Positions 7,697 through 16,593 of a stretch of DNA of 64,000 nt are shown here, piece by piece (within the stretch, counting starts at the first letter, position 1; every line of letters starts with the position of its first letter). The notes beneath the pieces are model-generated. The model was not told the DNA's origin. It saw nothing but the letters and a program-made list of their open reading frames with translations, and ran no database searches. This stretch comes from Bacillus sp. es.036 (GTDB taxonomy: Bacteria; Bacillota; Bacilli; Bacillales; Guptibacillaceae): the NCBI RefSeq assembly GCF_002563635.1, contig NZ_PDIZ01000001.1, positions 3,472,001 through 3,536,000 of the forward strand. The letters run 5' to 3'. Position numbers and translations under genes: made by a program.

Positions 7697-8143
7697 CTAT
7701 TTTTCATTAACAGAGTGAATATGATCGAGCAGCTGTTGAAATCCTGTTAGTGCTTTCTTGAATTCTTCTTTCGATAAGCCACTATTTGCCGCCATCGCGT
7801 CAGGAATAATGGAGGCTTTATCTCTTAACTCTTCCCCTTTTGGCGTTAAATGAACCATCACTCTACGCTCATCTTCTTTTGAACGTTCTCGTTTCACAAG
7901 ACCCGCTTCTTCCATCCTTTTTAACAGCGGCGTTAACGTACCGGAATCTAAGTAAAGTTCGGCACCGAGCGCTTTTACCGTTGTTTCATGATGCTCCCAA
8001 AGAACAAGTAAGACAAGATATTGCGGATACGTCAGGCCAAGCTGATCTAAATATGGACGATACATCTTCGTAATTTCTCTTGAACAGGCATATACAGAAA
8101 AACAGAGCTGATTCTCTAGTTTTAATTGTTCATTATGGTTCAT
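7697..8143 (-). CDS. ohrR: Organic hydroperoxide sensor-repressor OhrR
   Basis: A 148-residue MarR-family repressor. The N-terminal segment KLENQLCFSVYACSREITK holds the peroxide-reactive Cys14, equal to Cys15 of B. subtilis OhrR; LTYPQYLVLLVLWEH and LYLDSGTLTPLLKRMEEAGLVKRERSKEDERRV form the HTH and wing. Start ATG 8143 follows GAAGGGA; the longer frame from 8176 lacks one. Cys20 is an additional cysteine close to Cys14, where many OhrR proteins have serine. It should repress ohr and itself until Cys14 is oxidised by organic hydroperoxide. Matching operators lie at both promoters in the divergent region. Confidence 0.93.
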   Translation of the reverse strand: MNHNEQLKLENQLCFSVYACSREITKMYRPYLDQLGLTYPQYLVLLVLWEHHETTVKALGAELYLDSGTLTPLLKRMEEAGLVKRERSKEDERRVMVHLTPKGEELRDKASIIPDAMAANSGLSKEEFKKALTGFQQLLDHIHSVNEK

Positions 8144-8162
8144 AGTAATCCCTTCTTTACAA

Positions 8163-8183
8163 TAAGTTGTGCACAATCAACTT
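8163..8183. promoter_or_regulatory. OhrR operator at ohrR promoter
   Basis: AAGTTGTGCACAATCAACTTA is a dyad centred on TTGTGCACAA, the same core as upstream of ohr. It overlaps the -10 of the ohrR promoter. Confidence 0.7.
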
Positions 8184-8207
8184 ATCCCGATTTAGCCGTG
8201 TTGTCAA
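8179..8207 (-). promoter_or_regulatory. Promoter of ohrR
   Basis: Minus-strand TTGACA (8202-8207) and TAAGTT (8179-8184) are separated by 17 bp. Confidence 0.55.
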
Positions 8208-8253
8208 CATGAGCATTTCCTAACTTTTTACAAGAAGAACGAGTTCCCCTTTG

Positions 8254-8282
8254 TTGACAGATGAAAAGTGGTGCGTTATATT
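8254..8282 (+). promoter_or_regulatory. Promoter of ohr
   Basis: TTGACA (8254-8259) and TATATT (8277-8282) are separated by 17 bp. The OhrR dyad begins ten bases downstream, across the start point. Confidence 0.75.
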
Positions 8283-8291
8283 TAATCTTGT

Positions 8292-8319
8292 AAAATTAAA
8301 TTGTGCACAACTTAAATAA
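8292..8319. promoter_or_regulatory. OhrR operator at ohr promoter
   Basis: An AT-rich dyad with core TTGTGCACAA flanked by AAATTAAA and CTTAAATAA, like the OhrR operators of Bacillus (AATTGTA-rich inverted repeats). Confidence 0.75.
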
Positions 8320-8336
8320 CAAGGAGGAATTTTATT

Positions 8337-8759
8337 ATGAATTCACTATACACAGCAAAAGCATCTGCTCACGGCGGTAGACAGGGTAAAGTAGAATCTT
8401 CAGACGGCGTAATCAATATGGATCTTCGTATGCCAAAGGAACTTGGTGGTCAGGGGGGAGAAGCAACAAATCCTGAACAACTGTTTGCAGCTGGATATGC
8501 CGCTTGTTTCGATAGCGCATTAAACATGGTTGCCCGCATGAAACGTATTAAAATTAAAGATACGGTAGTTGAAGCTCACATTTCGATCGGAAAAGAAGAG
8601 GACGGCGCAGTTGGCCTTAGCGCGAAACTTCACGTTACGATCCCTGGCGTTGATCAAGCAACTGCCGAGGAGCTTGTCGAAGCTGCGCACCAAACGTGCC
8701 CTTACTCAAGAGCAACGCGTGGAAATATGGAAGTTGAATTAGAGACCATCGCGAAATAA
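8337..8759 (+). CDS. ohrA: Organic hydroperoxide resistance protein Ohr
   Basis: A 140-residue thiol peroxidase of the OsmC/Ohr family that reduces organic and lipid hydroperoxides in the cytoplasm. The catalytic pair is Cys57 in AAGYAACFDSAL and Cys121 in HQTCPYSRATRGN; Arg15 in AHGGRQG is the conserved activating arginine. Length is typical. AAGGAGG precedes the ATG. It is divergent from its repressor gene ohrR, with a strong promoter and an OhrR dyad between, so induction by hydroperoxides is expected. Confidence 0.96.
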   Translation: MNSLYTAKASAHGGRQGKVESSDGVINMDLRMPKELGGQGGEATNPEQLFAAGYAACFDSALNMVARMKRIKIKDTVVEAHISIGKEEDGAVGLSAKLHVTIPGVDQATAEELVEAAHQTCPYSRATRGNMEVELETIAK

Positions 8760-8769
8760 GTGAAATGCG

Positions 8770-8801
8770 AAAGAGCTGCCGATCGTCGGCAGCTCTTTTT
8801 T
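8770..8801 (+). terminator. Terminator of ohr
   Basis: Stem AAGAGCTGCCGA / TCGGCAGCTCTT, loop TCG-centred, followed by a T run. Confidence 0.85.
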
Positions 8802-8914
8802 AAGGTTTGGCCAATAAAATCAAACTTTAGCCAAAATCCACTCTTCCCCCCAACAGTTCACCTTTATTTCTACGCTAAAATCGCTATACTAGAAGTAGAT
8901 TAGTGGAAGGTGTG

Positions 8915-9718
8915 ATGAATTTGCTCACCGTTTCAGAATTTGATGGGGTTCAAGCGGTAAAAGGAACCTTTCAACTTGGCGGCGTTCGAATGAATGTCTA
9001 TATGTACCTTGTTGACGAACTTTTAATCGACTGTGGTCCAAGTCGTCTTCAAAAAGAAATCAGTGATTTTCTTTCAAATGAACGCTATACCCAAATAATC
9101 TTAACGCATCACCATGAAGATCATACTGGAAATGCTTCAATCGTATCTGGGTCGATTCCAATCTACATCCATCCGACTGGGATTCCCCTTTGTCGCGATA
9201 AGCCTCATCTTCCACTGTACCGAAGAGTATTTTGGGGATCTAGAAAGCCTTTTGCCCCAAAGGGAATTGAGCATCGCATTAAAACGAAGCATTATACATT
9301 TGAATTGCTTCATACGCCGGGGCATGCTCCTGATCATCTTGCTCTACTAGAACAGAATCAGGGATGGCTGTTTACTGGTGATCTTTATGTGATGAGTCAC
9401 CCTAAAAGCATTTTCGCGTTTGAATCCATTCCGGACGTGATTCAATCGCTTCATCATGTTTTACGTTATGATTTTGACACCGTTTTTTGTTCTCATGCCG
9501 GCATTTTGCAAAATGGACGGAAGCGACTGGAGGAAAAGCTTCATTATCTTCTTTCCATACAGAACCAGGTGCTCCAAAAACACAGTGATGGAAAGCCTGC
9601 CTCTGTTATTCAGAAGGAACTTTTTCCTGATCGACATGTCCTCAATTACTTTTCTCTCTTTGAGAATTCATCCAAGCATATTATTACGTCGATCTTACAT
9701 AAAAACGGATTACAATAA
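8915..9718 (+). CDS. MBL-fold metallo-hydrolase
   Basis: A 267-residue metallo-beta-lactamase-fold protein. LTHHHEDHTGN is the metal-binding HxHxDH motif; HTPGHAPDHL gives the next histidine; LFTGDLY supplies the bridging aspartate and CSHAG the last histidine. No export signal is visible, so it should act in the cytoplasm. The start at 8915 follows GGAAGG; an in-frame GTG at 8903 overlaps that site and is less likely. The enzyme class covers glyoxalase II-like thioesterases and many others, and substrate cannot be deduced. It forms a single-gene unit that ends in a bidirectional terminator shared with the GGDEF gene. Confidence 0.85.
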   Translation: MNLLTVSEFDGVQAVKGTFQLGGVRMNVYMYLVDELLIDCGPSRLQKEISDFLSNERYTQIILTHHHEDHTGNASIVSGSIPIYIHPTGIPLCRDKPHLPLYRRVFWGSRKPFAPKGIEHRIKTKHYTFELLHTPGHAPDHLALLEQNQGWLFTGDLYVMSHPKSIFAFESIPDVIQSLHHVLRYDFDTVFCSHAGILQNGRKRLEEKLHYLLSIQNQVLQKHSDGKPASVIQKELFPDRHVLNYFSLFENSSKHIITSILHKNGLQ

Positions 9719-9765
9719 CAAAAAGCTCACGTCTTCCTTTTTAAGGTCTGAGACGCGAGCTTTTA
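9719..9765. terminator. Bidirectional terminator between MBL and GGDEF genes
   Basis: AAAAGCTC.CGTCT pairs with AGACG.GAGCTTTT. The last codons of the GGDEF gene form part of one arm. Confidence 0.7.
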
Positions 9766-10817
9766 TCTATATATTGGTCATACCAGTAAATGATATTTCT
9801 CCCCTGTTTCTTCGCTAAATACAAACGTTCATCTGCCAGTTTCAAACAAGGCGTCATGCCATTTTCGAATGGGAAAAGTGCTGTGCCAAAGCTCATTGTT
9901 ATGCTAAAGCGATCACCGTCCGCCGTAAACGTCGTATTTCGAATTGCTAGTTGAATCGTTTCAAGACGCTCTTTCGCTTCTTCTATATTTGTTGCATCAA
10001 GTAGAATAGCAAGTTCTTCTCCTCCATATCGATATGCTCTTCCACTCGTTCCGATTTGGTTTTTGAAAATGTCACCAATTTTACGCAATACATGATCGCC
10101 AACCATATGTCCGAATTGATCATTCACCGCTTTAAAATAATCAATATCGGAAAGAACAACAAGTACCGGATTCCCCTGTTCAGCACAGTAACGTAAATCT
10201 TCTTGGAATGACCTGTGATTGTAGAGTTCTGTTAAAAAATCTTTTCGAGCGATGTCCTCTAGCTGCGTGTTTTTCGAGCGCATCATTCGCTCTCTCGAAA
10301 CGATAATCCCCCCTAATAACCCAATAAACATTAAAAACATTAAGTCTAAAAGATAAACAAAAAGCCCTTCGTCGGTAAACGAATAACCACTAAAGATAAG
10401 AACACCGGTATATCCACCGCCAAGTAAAAGAGCTGCAACCATACCACCGATAAATTTCCAATATACGGCAACATGTAAAATAATTAAGTAAGCGATGGGA
10501 AACAAAGAACTTTCTGCACCACCAGTAAGGGCAATCAACCAGAGAAACGCAACGTAATCAAAAACCACGCTTAATTTAGTCATATATTGATATCTTTTTG
10601 TGTTCAAAGGAGTACGGTGAAGCGCAAATTCAGCAATCGTCATATAAACGACACCAAATAAAAACAAAACTAAAAAAGAGAGGCTCGTTCCTTGTAAAAG
10701 TAAGTAGTAATATCCACCTGCAATAACGAGAAAAACCCATCGAAATAGGGATAAAATCGTTTCTATCGAATGATCGCTTTGTGTTCTCACATTCACTTCA
10801 TTTTCAACCCTTTTCAT
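9741..10817 (-). CDS. Membrane diguanylate cyclase (GGDEF)
   Basis: A 358-residue protein that should make cyclic di-GMP at the membrane. Residues 20-175 contain about five to six transmembrane helices; residues about 185-340 form a GGDEF domain. The active-site motif is intact as GGEEL (265-269), SDIDYFKAVNDQFGHMVGD carries the metal-binding aspartate, and no RxxD inhibitory site is evident five residues ahead of the motif (the residues there are RAYRY). ATG 10817 is chosen because AAAAGG stands six bases upstream; an in-frame GTG at 10850 is the alternative. The membrane part resembles no sensor domain I can name. Two HD-GYP proteins elsewhere in the window could degrade the product. Confidence 0.85.
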   Translation of the reverse strand: MKRVENEVNVRTQSDHSIETILSLFRWVFLVIAGGYYYLLLQGTSLSFLVLFLFGVVYMTIAEFALHRTPLNTKRYQYMTKLSVVFDYVAFLWLIALTGGAESSLFPIAYLIILHVAVYWKFIGGMVAALLLGGGYTGVLIFSGYSFTDEGLFVYLLDLMFLMFIGLLGGIIVSRERMMRSKNTQLEDIARKDFLTELYNHRSFQEDLRYCAEQGNPVLVVLSDIDYFKAVNDQFGHMVGDHVLRKIGDIFKNQIGTSGRAYRYGGEELAILLDATNIEEAKERLETIQLAIRNTTFTADGDRFSITMSFGTALFPFENGMTPCLKLADERLYLAKKQGRNIIYWYDQYIDKSSRLRP

Positions 10818-10932
10818 GTTGACCTTTTTCAATAATGAAATTTTTTCCACATATTCTATTATAACGAAAATCGACTAGACAATCGATTGTTTTCATAACT
10901 TTCTAAAACATTCCAATAAAAAAAAGAAGGCT

Positions 10933-11928
10933 TCACGTAGAAGCCTTCCCGTTCAAAAACTGCTGCATGGCATCGGCGACAGATAGCCCTGATATGACCG
11001 CACTTTCGATTCGCGTTTTTCCTGTTTCATCCTCTTCATGTAAGAAAGCATCTCCTGCCACGAAAACAGCTTCACTCATAGACATCTGTAGAAACGGATG
11101 AGGATAGACGCGGTCTGTCTGAGCGTAGCGCCATCTTTTTAACTGCCGATCATTAATAAATTCATTTGGAAGGAGAAAATCTAACCTCGATACTATTTCA
11201 TCTAGGATATCATCATCGCCATGATCATAATAAGCTTTTGAGAAATCAGACGTTGCATAAATGGTTAGGATTTTTTCCTCAGAAATTCCCTTAGCATGAC
11301 TATCCACAACACGCTCAATGCCATCAGGTAAATCGGTGTCCTTGTGACCGTCAGGCACGAGAAAAGCGAGTTCACCCTTTAACGTCATAAGACAAACGAG
11401 CGCAGGATCGAAATGGATGTTCCTAAGTGATTTCATTGTAACTTCTGAAAAAAGCACATCGCTTCTTTCCAATAACTGTACCGTTTGAGGTGCTGGTGGC
11501 GTTAGAAGAATCGCATTGGATGTTACTTGCTCACCTTCCTCAGAAATGACCACATATTTTTCATCATCGCGAATGATGCGGTTCACTTTAAACGTGTGCT
11601 GAATCGGGACTTCACTTGCTAAATTTTTCACTAGTTGATTCATTCCGTTTGTTGCTTTATATCTTGCATGTTTCTGTCCGAACCACTTTGATACCCAGCC
11701 GTTTGTCTCCCATTCATTGACTAGCTGCTGAAACGAATCGGTTCGAACGGTAAAGAATTGCGCCCCATGATCAGCGCGGCCACCGTCAATTCTCCTTGTT
11801 GCGAGACGACCACCGACGCTTTTGCTTTTATCAAGTACAAGTACTTCAAATCCAGCTTTCATTAGCTTTCTAGCCGCCAAAATTCCAGCAATACCGCCAC
11901 CTATGATGGCAACATCAACTTCTCTCAT
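10933..11928 (-). CDS. NAD(P)/FAD-dependent amine oxidase-like (renalase-type) oxidoreductase
   Basis: A 331-residue flavoprotein. [20 protein letters not shown] is the Rossmann FAD-binding GxGxxG motif, followed by the acidic [16 protein letters not shown], which is the GGR element of amine oxidase and renalase-type enzymes. DHGAQFFTV and a C-terminal [11 protein letters not shown]-contact motif agree. Its ATG overlaps the stop of msrAB by four bases, so translation is coupled. This pairing suggests a role in oxidative damage repair, perhaps as a reductase, but that is inference. Family substrate is unknown. Confidence 0.8.
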   Translation of the reverse strand: MREVDVAIIGGGIAGILAARKLMKAGFEVLVLDKSKSVGGRLATRRIDGGRADHGAQFFTVRTDSFQQLVNEWETNGWVSKWFGQKHARYKATNGMNQLVKNLASEVPIQHTFKVNRIIRDDEKYVVISEEGEQVTSNAILLTPPAPQTVQLLERSDVLFSEVTMKSLRNIHFDPALVCLMTLKGELAFLVPDGHKDTDLPDGIERVVDSHAKGISEEKILTIYATSDFSKAYYDHGDDDILDEIVSRLDFLLPNEFINDRQLKRWRYAQTDRVYPHPFLQMSMSEAVFVAGDAFLHEEDETGKTRIESAVISGLSVADAMQQFLNGKAST

Positions 11929-12881
11929 TCAAATAATACTCGGTATTCGCCGTATCCTTCTTCTTCTAGACTTTCTTTCGGAACGAATTTCATCGCTGCT
12001 GAATTGATGCAGTAGCGTAGGCCATTTTCTCCGGGTCCATCATTAAAGACGTGACCGAGATGAGAATCCGCTTCCTTACTTCGCACTTCTGTTCGAATCA
12101 TAAAGTGACTGAAGTCTTTCTTTTCTTTTACAAAATGGTTGTTGATCGGCTGAGTAAAACTTGGCCAGCCGCATCCTGCGTCATACTGATCGGTTGAGCT
12201 AAACAACGGTTCACCCGATACGATATCCACATAGATACCTGCTTTTGCATTATCGTAATACTCGTTCTGGAACGGACGCTCTGTACCGTTTTTTTGTGTT
12301 ACTTCATATTGAATGTCTGTAAGACGGCTACGAAGCTCGTCATCGTTCTTTTCAAAAGCCCAGTTTTTTTCTATAAAATCAGCACGACCTGATCCTTTTT
12401 TGTAGCGATTGTAGTGAGCAGGATTTTTCTTATGGTAATCCTGGTGATAATCCTCAGCAGGGTAAAATGGTTTAGCTGGAAGAATTTTTGTCACGATCGG
12501 TTTTGAAAAACGACCGCTTGCTTCTAAATCTTTGCGTGACTGTTCAGCAAGCAGCTCTTGCTCTTCATTATGGGTGTAGATCGCTGTAATATACGTATCA
12601 CCGCGATCAAAGAACTGCCCTCCTGCATCTGTCGGGTCAATTTGACGCCAGAACAGATCAAGCAATTTACTATATGGGAAAACATTTGGGTCAAATGTGA
12701 TTTGGACAGCCTCTACGTGCCCTGTCGATTTTGAAATCACTTCCTCGTATGTTGGATAAGGCTTTTCTCCACCTGTATAGCCCGATACGATGCTTTGAAT
12801 GCCGGGCATTTCTTCAAATGGTTCAACCATACACCAGAAACAACCTCCAGCAAATGTTGCAAGCTCATAATTCGTACTCAT
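11925..12881 (-). CDS. msrAB: Bifunctional methionine sulfoxide reductase MsrA-MsrB
   Basis: A 318-residue cytoplasmic fusion that repairs both S- and R-methionine sulfoxide. The MsrA domain (about 1-160) has the catalytic GCFWC motif with Cys14 and Cys17 as well as GYTGG and HAEVQ-like GHVEAVQI. The MsrB domain (about 170-318) has [16 protein letters not shown] and the catalytic [11 protein letters not shown] (Cys291). The two zinc-binding CxxC pairs of many MsrB proteins are missing, so this is a zinc-free form. TTGGAGTG lies before the ATG. It overlaps the downstream FAD oxidoreductase by four bases. The leader of about 100 nt contains two inverted repeats (see separate entry). Confidence 0.95.
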   Translation of the reverse strand: MSTNYELATFAGGCFWCMVEPFEEMPGIQSIVSGYTGGEKPYPTYEEVISKSTGHVEAVQITFDPNVFPYSKLLDLFWRQIDPTDAGGQFFDRGDTYITAIYTHNEEQELLAEQSRKDLEASGRFSKPIVTKILPAKPFYPAEDYHQDYHKKNPAHYNRYKKGSGRADFIEKNWAFEKNDDELRSRLTDIQYEVTQKNGTERPFQNEYYDNAKAGIYVDIVSGEPLFSSTDQYDAGCGWPSFTQPINNHFVKEKKDFSHFMIRTEVRSKEADSHLGHVFNDGPGENGLRYCINSAAMKFVPKESLEEEGYGEYRVLFE

Positions 12882-12910
12882 TCTCTATCACTCCAATATA
12901 GAAGATTTAT

Positions 12911-12976
12911 CCTCACCTCAAGTGAGGGTGATTGTCGGTCCCTGCTCAACTAACCTCTGGGGAAAATCTCCCTCAG
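12911..12976 (-). other. Inverted repeats in the msrAB leader
   Basis: Two short stems lie 30-95 bases ahead of msrAB: CCTCAC/GTGAGG with a five-base loop (12911-12927) and CTGGGGA/TCCC-CAG with one bulge (12957-12976). Neither is followed by T runs. They could be leader structures or repressor sites; I match them to no known riboswitch. The rest of the 249-bp gap up to 13130 shows nothing clear. Confidence 0.3.
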
Positions 12977-13130
12977 TTCAAAGTTTCACTATCTATAACA
13001 TATCCGAAATGGACGGTTTATTGCCAGAAACTTGCTTTAGCAATAGGTAATCAGGGAATAATTTACTAAAATTATTGAAATCTGCTACAATTTAGTTGTA
13101 TGACTATTTGGAAAAAGGAGACCTTTAACT

Positions 13131-14363
13131 ATGGATACGTTTCAAGAGAATCTTCAGAAATACGCAGATCTAGCGGTTAAAGTTGGCGTAAATATTCAAA
13201 AAGGACAAACGCTTGTCGTAAACGCTCCTCTCACATCAGCTGAATTTGTGCGTAATATTGCAGAAAGTGCTTATGAAGCTGGTGCAAAGAATGTTCACGT
13301 TGAGTGGAATGACGAAAGCTTAACTCGTATTAAGTATGACAAGGCACCAGATGAAGCATTCAAGGAGTTTCCAACATGGAAAGCAAAAGGATTTGAGGAG
13401 TTGGCTGAAAACGGTGCAGCATTCCTTTCGATTACATCTTCCAACCCAGATCTTTTAAAAGGAGTCGATCCTGAACGAATTTCGAATGCTAGCAAAACAG
13501 CAGGAAAGGCAATGGAAGGCTACCGTAACTACATTATGTCTGATCACAACAGCTGGTCTGTTGTCGCAGTTCCTTCGAAAGCATGGGCAGAGAAAGTATT
13601 CCCTGATACACCTGAAGACGAACAAGAAGCAAAGCTGTGGGAAGCCATTTTTCAGGCGACTCGTGTATCAACAGGAAATCCGGTTCAAGCATGGAAAGAA
13701 CATAGCGCAAACCTTGAACAAAAAGTGGACTATTTAAATGCGAAACATTACAGCAAGCTACACTACCGTGCGCCAGGCACTGATCTTACAATTGATCTTC
13801 CACAGGCTCATCAGTGGGTAGGTGGTATTAGTGAAAATGTGAAAGGCAATCATTTTGTCGCAAACATGCCGACAGAAGAAGTGTTCACCATTCCACATAA
13901 AAACGGTGTAAACGGCGTTGTTTCTTCAACAAAGCCGCTAAGCTATGGTGGAACAGTGATTGAAGACTTTACACTTACATTTGAAGAAGGTCGCATCATT
14001 AAAGCTGAAGCGAAGCAAGGCAATGAAACGCTTCAACATCTTATCGAAACAGATGAAGGCGCACACTACCTCGGTGAAGTAGCGCTCGTTCCTCATGATT
14101 CACCTATTTCAAATGCGGGAATCATTTTCTTTAACACGCTTTTCGACGAAAATGCTTCGAATCACCTTGCGATTGGGAATGCTTATTCTTTCTGCCTAGA
14201 AGGTGGTAAAACCATGTCGAAAGAAGAGCTTGAAGCAGCAGGAGCGAACGAAAGCGTCACGCACGTTGACTTTATGATCGGGTCCGCTGAAATGGACATT
14301 GATGGAATCAAAGAAGATGGAACTAGTGAGCCGGTCTTCCGTAAAGGAAACTGGGCAATCTAG
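13131..14363 (+). CDS. ampS: M29-family metallo-aminopeptidase (AmpS-like)
   Basis: A 410-residue cytoplasmic aminopeptidase releasing N-terminal residues from peptides. All six family residues are present: Glu250 (NMPTEEVF), Glu316 (LGEVALVPHDSPI), His345 and Tyr352 (NHLAIGNAYSF), His378 and Asp380 (THVDFMIGS), each exactly three positions before the AmpS numbering I recall (253, 319, 348, 355, 381, 383). Two divalent metals are expected. AAAGGAG precedes the ATG. It is a single-gene unit closed by a strong terminator. Length is normal. Confidence 0.94.
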   Translation: MDTFQENLQKYADLAVKVGVNIQKGQTLVVNAPLTSAEFVRNIAESAYEAGAKNVHVEWNDESLTRIKYDKAPDEAFKEFPTWKAKGFEELAENGAAFLSITSSNPDLLKGVDPERISNASKTAGKAMEGYRNYIMSDHNSWSVVAVPSKAWAEKVFPDTPEDEQEAKLWEAIFQATRVSTGNPVQAWKEHSANLEQKVDYLNAKHYSKLHYRAPGTDLTIDLPQAHQWVGGISENVKGNHFVANMPTEEVFTIPHKNGVNGVVSSTKPLSYGGTVIEDFTLTFEEGRIIKAEAKQGNETLQHLIETDEGAHYLGEVALVPHDSPISNAGIIFFNTLFDENASNHLAIGNAYSFCLEGGKTMSKEELEAAGANESVTHVDFMIGSAEMDIDGIKEDGTSEPVFRKGNWAI

Positions 14364-14369
14364 CTCTTT

Positions 14370-14397
14370 AAGCAGAGCGCGTGCGCTCTGCTTTTTT
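14370..14397 (+). terminator. Terminator of the M29 aminopeptidase gene
   Basis: AGCAGAGCGC / GCGCTCTGCT stem followed by TTTTTT. Confidence 0.88.
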
Positions 14398-14498
14398 GGT
14401 GCTTTGACAAAACGTTTTTACTAGGATTCTAACCGAAACTCCTTTATACTTGAGTAAAATGATAGGTTTTAACGGTTATAAATGAAGGAGGTCATGAA

Positions 14499-15443
14499 AT
14501 GAGCGCGAAAGTGTTTATCATCCATGAAAACGAAGAATGGACAAAGCCTCTCAAGCAAGAACTTGAGGCGCTTCATGTCCCATACGAAGACTGGTTTCTT
14601 AGTGAAGGAAGCCTTGATTTAAGTGATGTACCGCCAGACGGTATTTTTTATAATCGCATGAGTGCCTCTTCTCATACGCGTGATCATCGTTATGCTCCTG
14701 AATACACGGCAGCAGTACTCGAATGGTTGGAGAGTCACGGTCGAAGAGTATTAAATGATAGCCGTGCCCTTGCTCTTGAAGTAAGCAAAGTGGCACAATA
14801 TGCAGCCCTGAGAAAACATGGCATCGTTACACCAAAAACCATTGCTTCCGTTGGGAAGGAGCATCTTGCAAAAGCAGCGGATGCGTTTTCTGAACCGTTT
14901 ATTACAAAACACAACCGAGCAGGTAAAGGGCTCGGCGTTCAGCTATTTAACAATCCTGAGACGCTGAAAGCTTATGTTAAGAGCGATGCTTTTGAAGATT
15001 CAATTGACGGGATTACATTGCTTCAACAGTACATTTCTTCACCTGACGCATCCATAACGCGATGTGAATTCGTAGGTGGTAAGTTTCTATATGCTGTTCG
15101 CGTTGATACGTCAGAAGGCTTTGAACTTTGCCCTGCAGATGCGTGCCAGGTTGGCGATACTTTCTGTCCTACAACGGAGGAGCCGAAGCCTAAATTCGAA
15201 GTGATCGAAAACTTCGATCATCCTGTTCTCGCTAATTACGAAGCTTTCTTAAAAGCGAACGGCATTGCTTTCGCAGGGATTGAATGCATTCAAAATGAAC
15301 GTGGTGATCTCTTTACTTACGATGTGAACACAAATACAAACTACAATGCAGAAGCAGAAAGAAAAGCAGGGGTTTCTGGTATGAAAGCGATCGCTAACAC
15401 GCTCGCTCAAGAACTTTCTAACCTCCATTCTCTACAAAAATAA
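14499..15443 (+). CDS. RimK-like ATP-grasp ligase
   Basis: A 314-residue soluble ATP-grasp protein. FITKHNRAGKGLGVQLF is the ATP-binding lysine and glycine-rich loop, ITLLQQYI the adenine-contact strand, and GIECIQNERGDLFTYDVNTNTNYN the metal-binding acidic/Asn motif near the C-terminus. This order is that of alpha-L-glutamate ligases such as RimK and of related carboxylate-amine ligases. The reaction is ATP-driven amide bond formation; neither acceptor nor donor can be named. GAAGGAGGT precedes the ATG. No partner gene is adjacent, as terminators flank it. Confidence 0.8.
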   Translation: MSAKVFIIHENEEWTKPLKQELEALHVPYEDWFLSEGSLDLSDVPPDGIFYNRMSASSHTRDHRYAPEYTAAVLEWLESHGRRVLNDSRALALEVSKVAQYAALRKHGIVTPKTIASVGKEHLAKAADAFSEPFITKHNRAGKGLGVQLFNNPETLKAYVKSDAFEDSIDGITLLQQYISSPDASITRCEFVGGKFLYAVRVDTSEGFELCPADACQVGDTFCPTTEEPKPKFEVIENFDHPVLANYEAFLKANGIAFAGIECIQNERGDLFTYDVNTNTNYNAEAERKAGVSGMKAIANTLAQELSNLHSLQK

Positions 15444-15470
15444 AGAGCGCCGAGTGCGCTCTTTATTTTT
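15440..15470. terminator. Bidirectional terminator
   Basis: AATAAAGAGCGC / GCGCTCTTTATT stem with five-base loop and T runs on both strands, between the convergent ATP-grasp and HD-GYP genes. Confidence 0.85.
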
Positions 15471-15474
15471 CTTT

Positions 15475-16593
15475 TTAATCTTCGTATCGTTTTTTTATTT
15501 GGAGAAAACCATGCAGATTTTCTAAAAAGACGTCAATTAACGCTGGATCAAACTGCTTTCCTTTTTCATTTTGAAAATGAGCGAGAATATCTTCTAAAGC
15601 CCACGCTTTTTTGTAAGGGCGATCCGTGGCAAGGGCATCAAATACATCGGCTACAGCGACAATTCGGCCATAAATATGAATTTCCTCTCCACTTAGTCCT
15701 TCAGGATAACCTTTACCATCCCAACGTTCATGATGTTCTTTTGCGATGATCGCTGCTGCTTTTAGTATCGTTCGTTTTGAATTTTCAAGAAGGTGATAGC
15801 CGATGCTCGCATGGGCCTGCACTTCAAGAAATTCCTGTTTCGACAGTTTGCCTGGCTTATTTAGTATCGCATCGGCAATCGCTACTTTGCCGATATCATG
15901 CATGGGGGAGGCGACTTTGATAAGATCTGCTTCTTCTTCGCTTAAACCAGATTTAATAGCAAGAAGCTTTGCATACTCTGCTACACGCTTGACGTGAGAG
16001 CCTGTTTCCTTTGAACGAACTTCACCGATTTCTCCCATTTTGAAGATAATTTCTTTTTGTGCTTCCTCCATCTCCATATTCATAAGTACCGCTTCAAGCG
16101 CCTGGGCAGTATAAGAGGCGGCGAGGCTTAATTTTTTAACGTCACGGCTCGTAAATACTCCCTCTTTCGTTAATTTATTAATCACTTGATATACCCCTAG
16201 CGTCTGGTTCTTCTTATTTTTAAGTGGAATCACCATAACGGACTTCGTTCGATAGTTGTAAGTCAGATCCATGTCTGCATGAAACCGATCGTCATGATGG
16301 GCATCTTCAATCACAAGCGGTTCTGCCGTCTGAAAAACATACCCCGCTAAACCGCTTGAAGCAGGTATACGAACCTCCTTCGCCTTTTCTTCCACTTTTG
16401 CCCATAACTCGTCTTTTTGTTCATCATATAACCACAGCATACAGCGATCGGCAACCGTCATATCCCGCCCCATATCTGCCATCAGCAACAAAAAGCGATC
16501 AAGATTGTTCTCAATCGTAATACGCGATGCATAAGCAAAGATGATATCGAGAAGTTCCTCTGATTCAAGTTCTTTCTTCCAGCGGCCATTCAT
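15475..16593 (-). CDS. GAF-HD-GYP protein, likely cyclic di-GMP phosphodiesterase
   Basis: A 372-residue cytoplasmic protein. Residues about 15-170 form a GAF sensor domain (ADRCMLWLYDEQKDELWAKV, GLAGYVFQTAEPLVIEDA). Residues about 185-365 form an HD-GYP domain with HDIGK (His232, Asp233), AHASIGYHLLE, HHERWDGKGYP (GYP at 295-297) and ADVFDALATDRPYK, so all main metal and signature residues are present. It should hydrolyse cyclic di-GMP in response to a small ligand bound by GAF. AGGGAGG stands before the ATG. The 289-bp gap upstream holds no convincing gene; a hairpin with a T run (about 16786-16810) lies in it. Confidence 0.87.
   Translation of the reverse strand: MNGRWKKELESEELLDIIFAYASRITIENNLDRFLLLMADMGRDMTVADRCMLWLYDEQKDELWAKVEEKAKEVRIPASSGLAGYVFQTAEPLVIEDAHHDDRFHADMDLTYNYRTKSVMVIPLKNKKNQTLGVYQVINKLTKEGVFTSRDVKKLSLAASYTAQALEAVLMNMEMEEAQKEIIFKMGEIGEVRSKETGSHVKRVAEYAKLLAIKSGLSEEEADLIKVASPMHDIGKVAIADAILNKPGKLSKQEFLEVQAHASIGYHLLENSKRTILKAAAIIAKEHHERWDGKGYPEGLSGEEIHIYGRIVAVADVFDALATDRPYKKAWALEDILAHFQNEKGKQFDPALIDVFLENLHGFLQIKKRYED

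Noticed and set aside
12881-12980. T-box or SAM riboswitch in the msrAB leader
   Set aside because: No T-box TGGNACCGCG block, no S-box GAGGG/CAGCAACAGG blocks, and no terminator T run.
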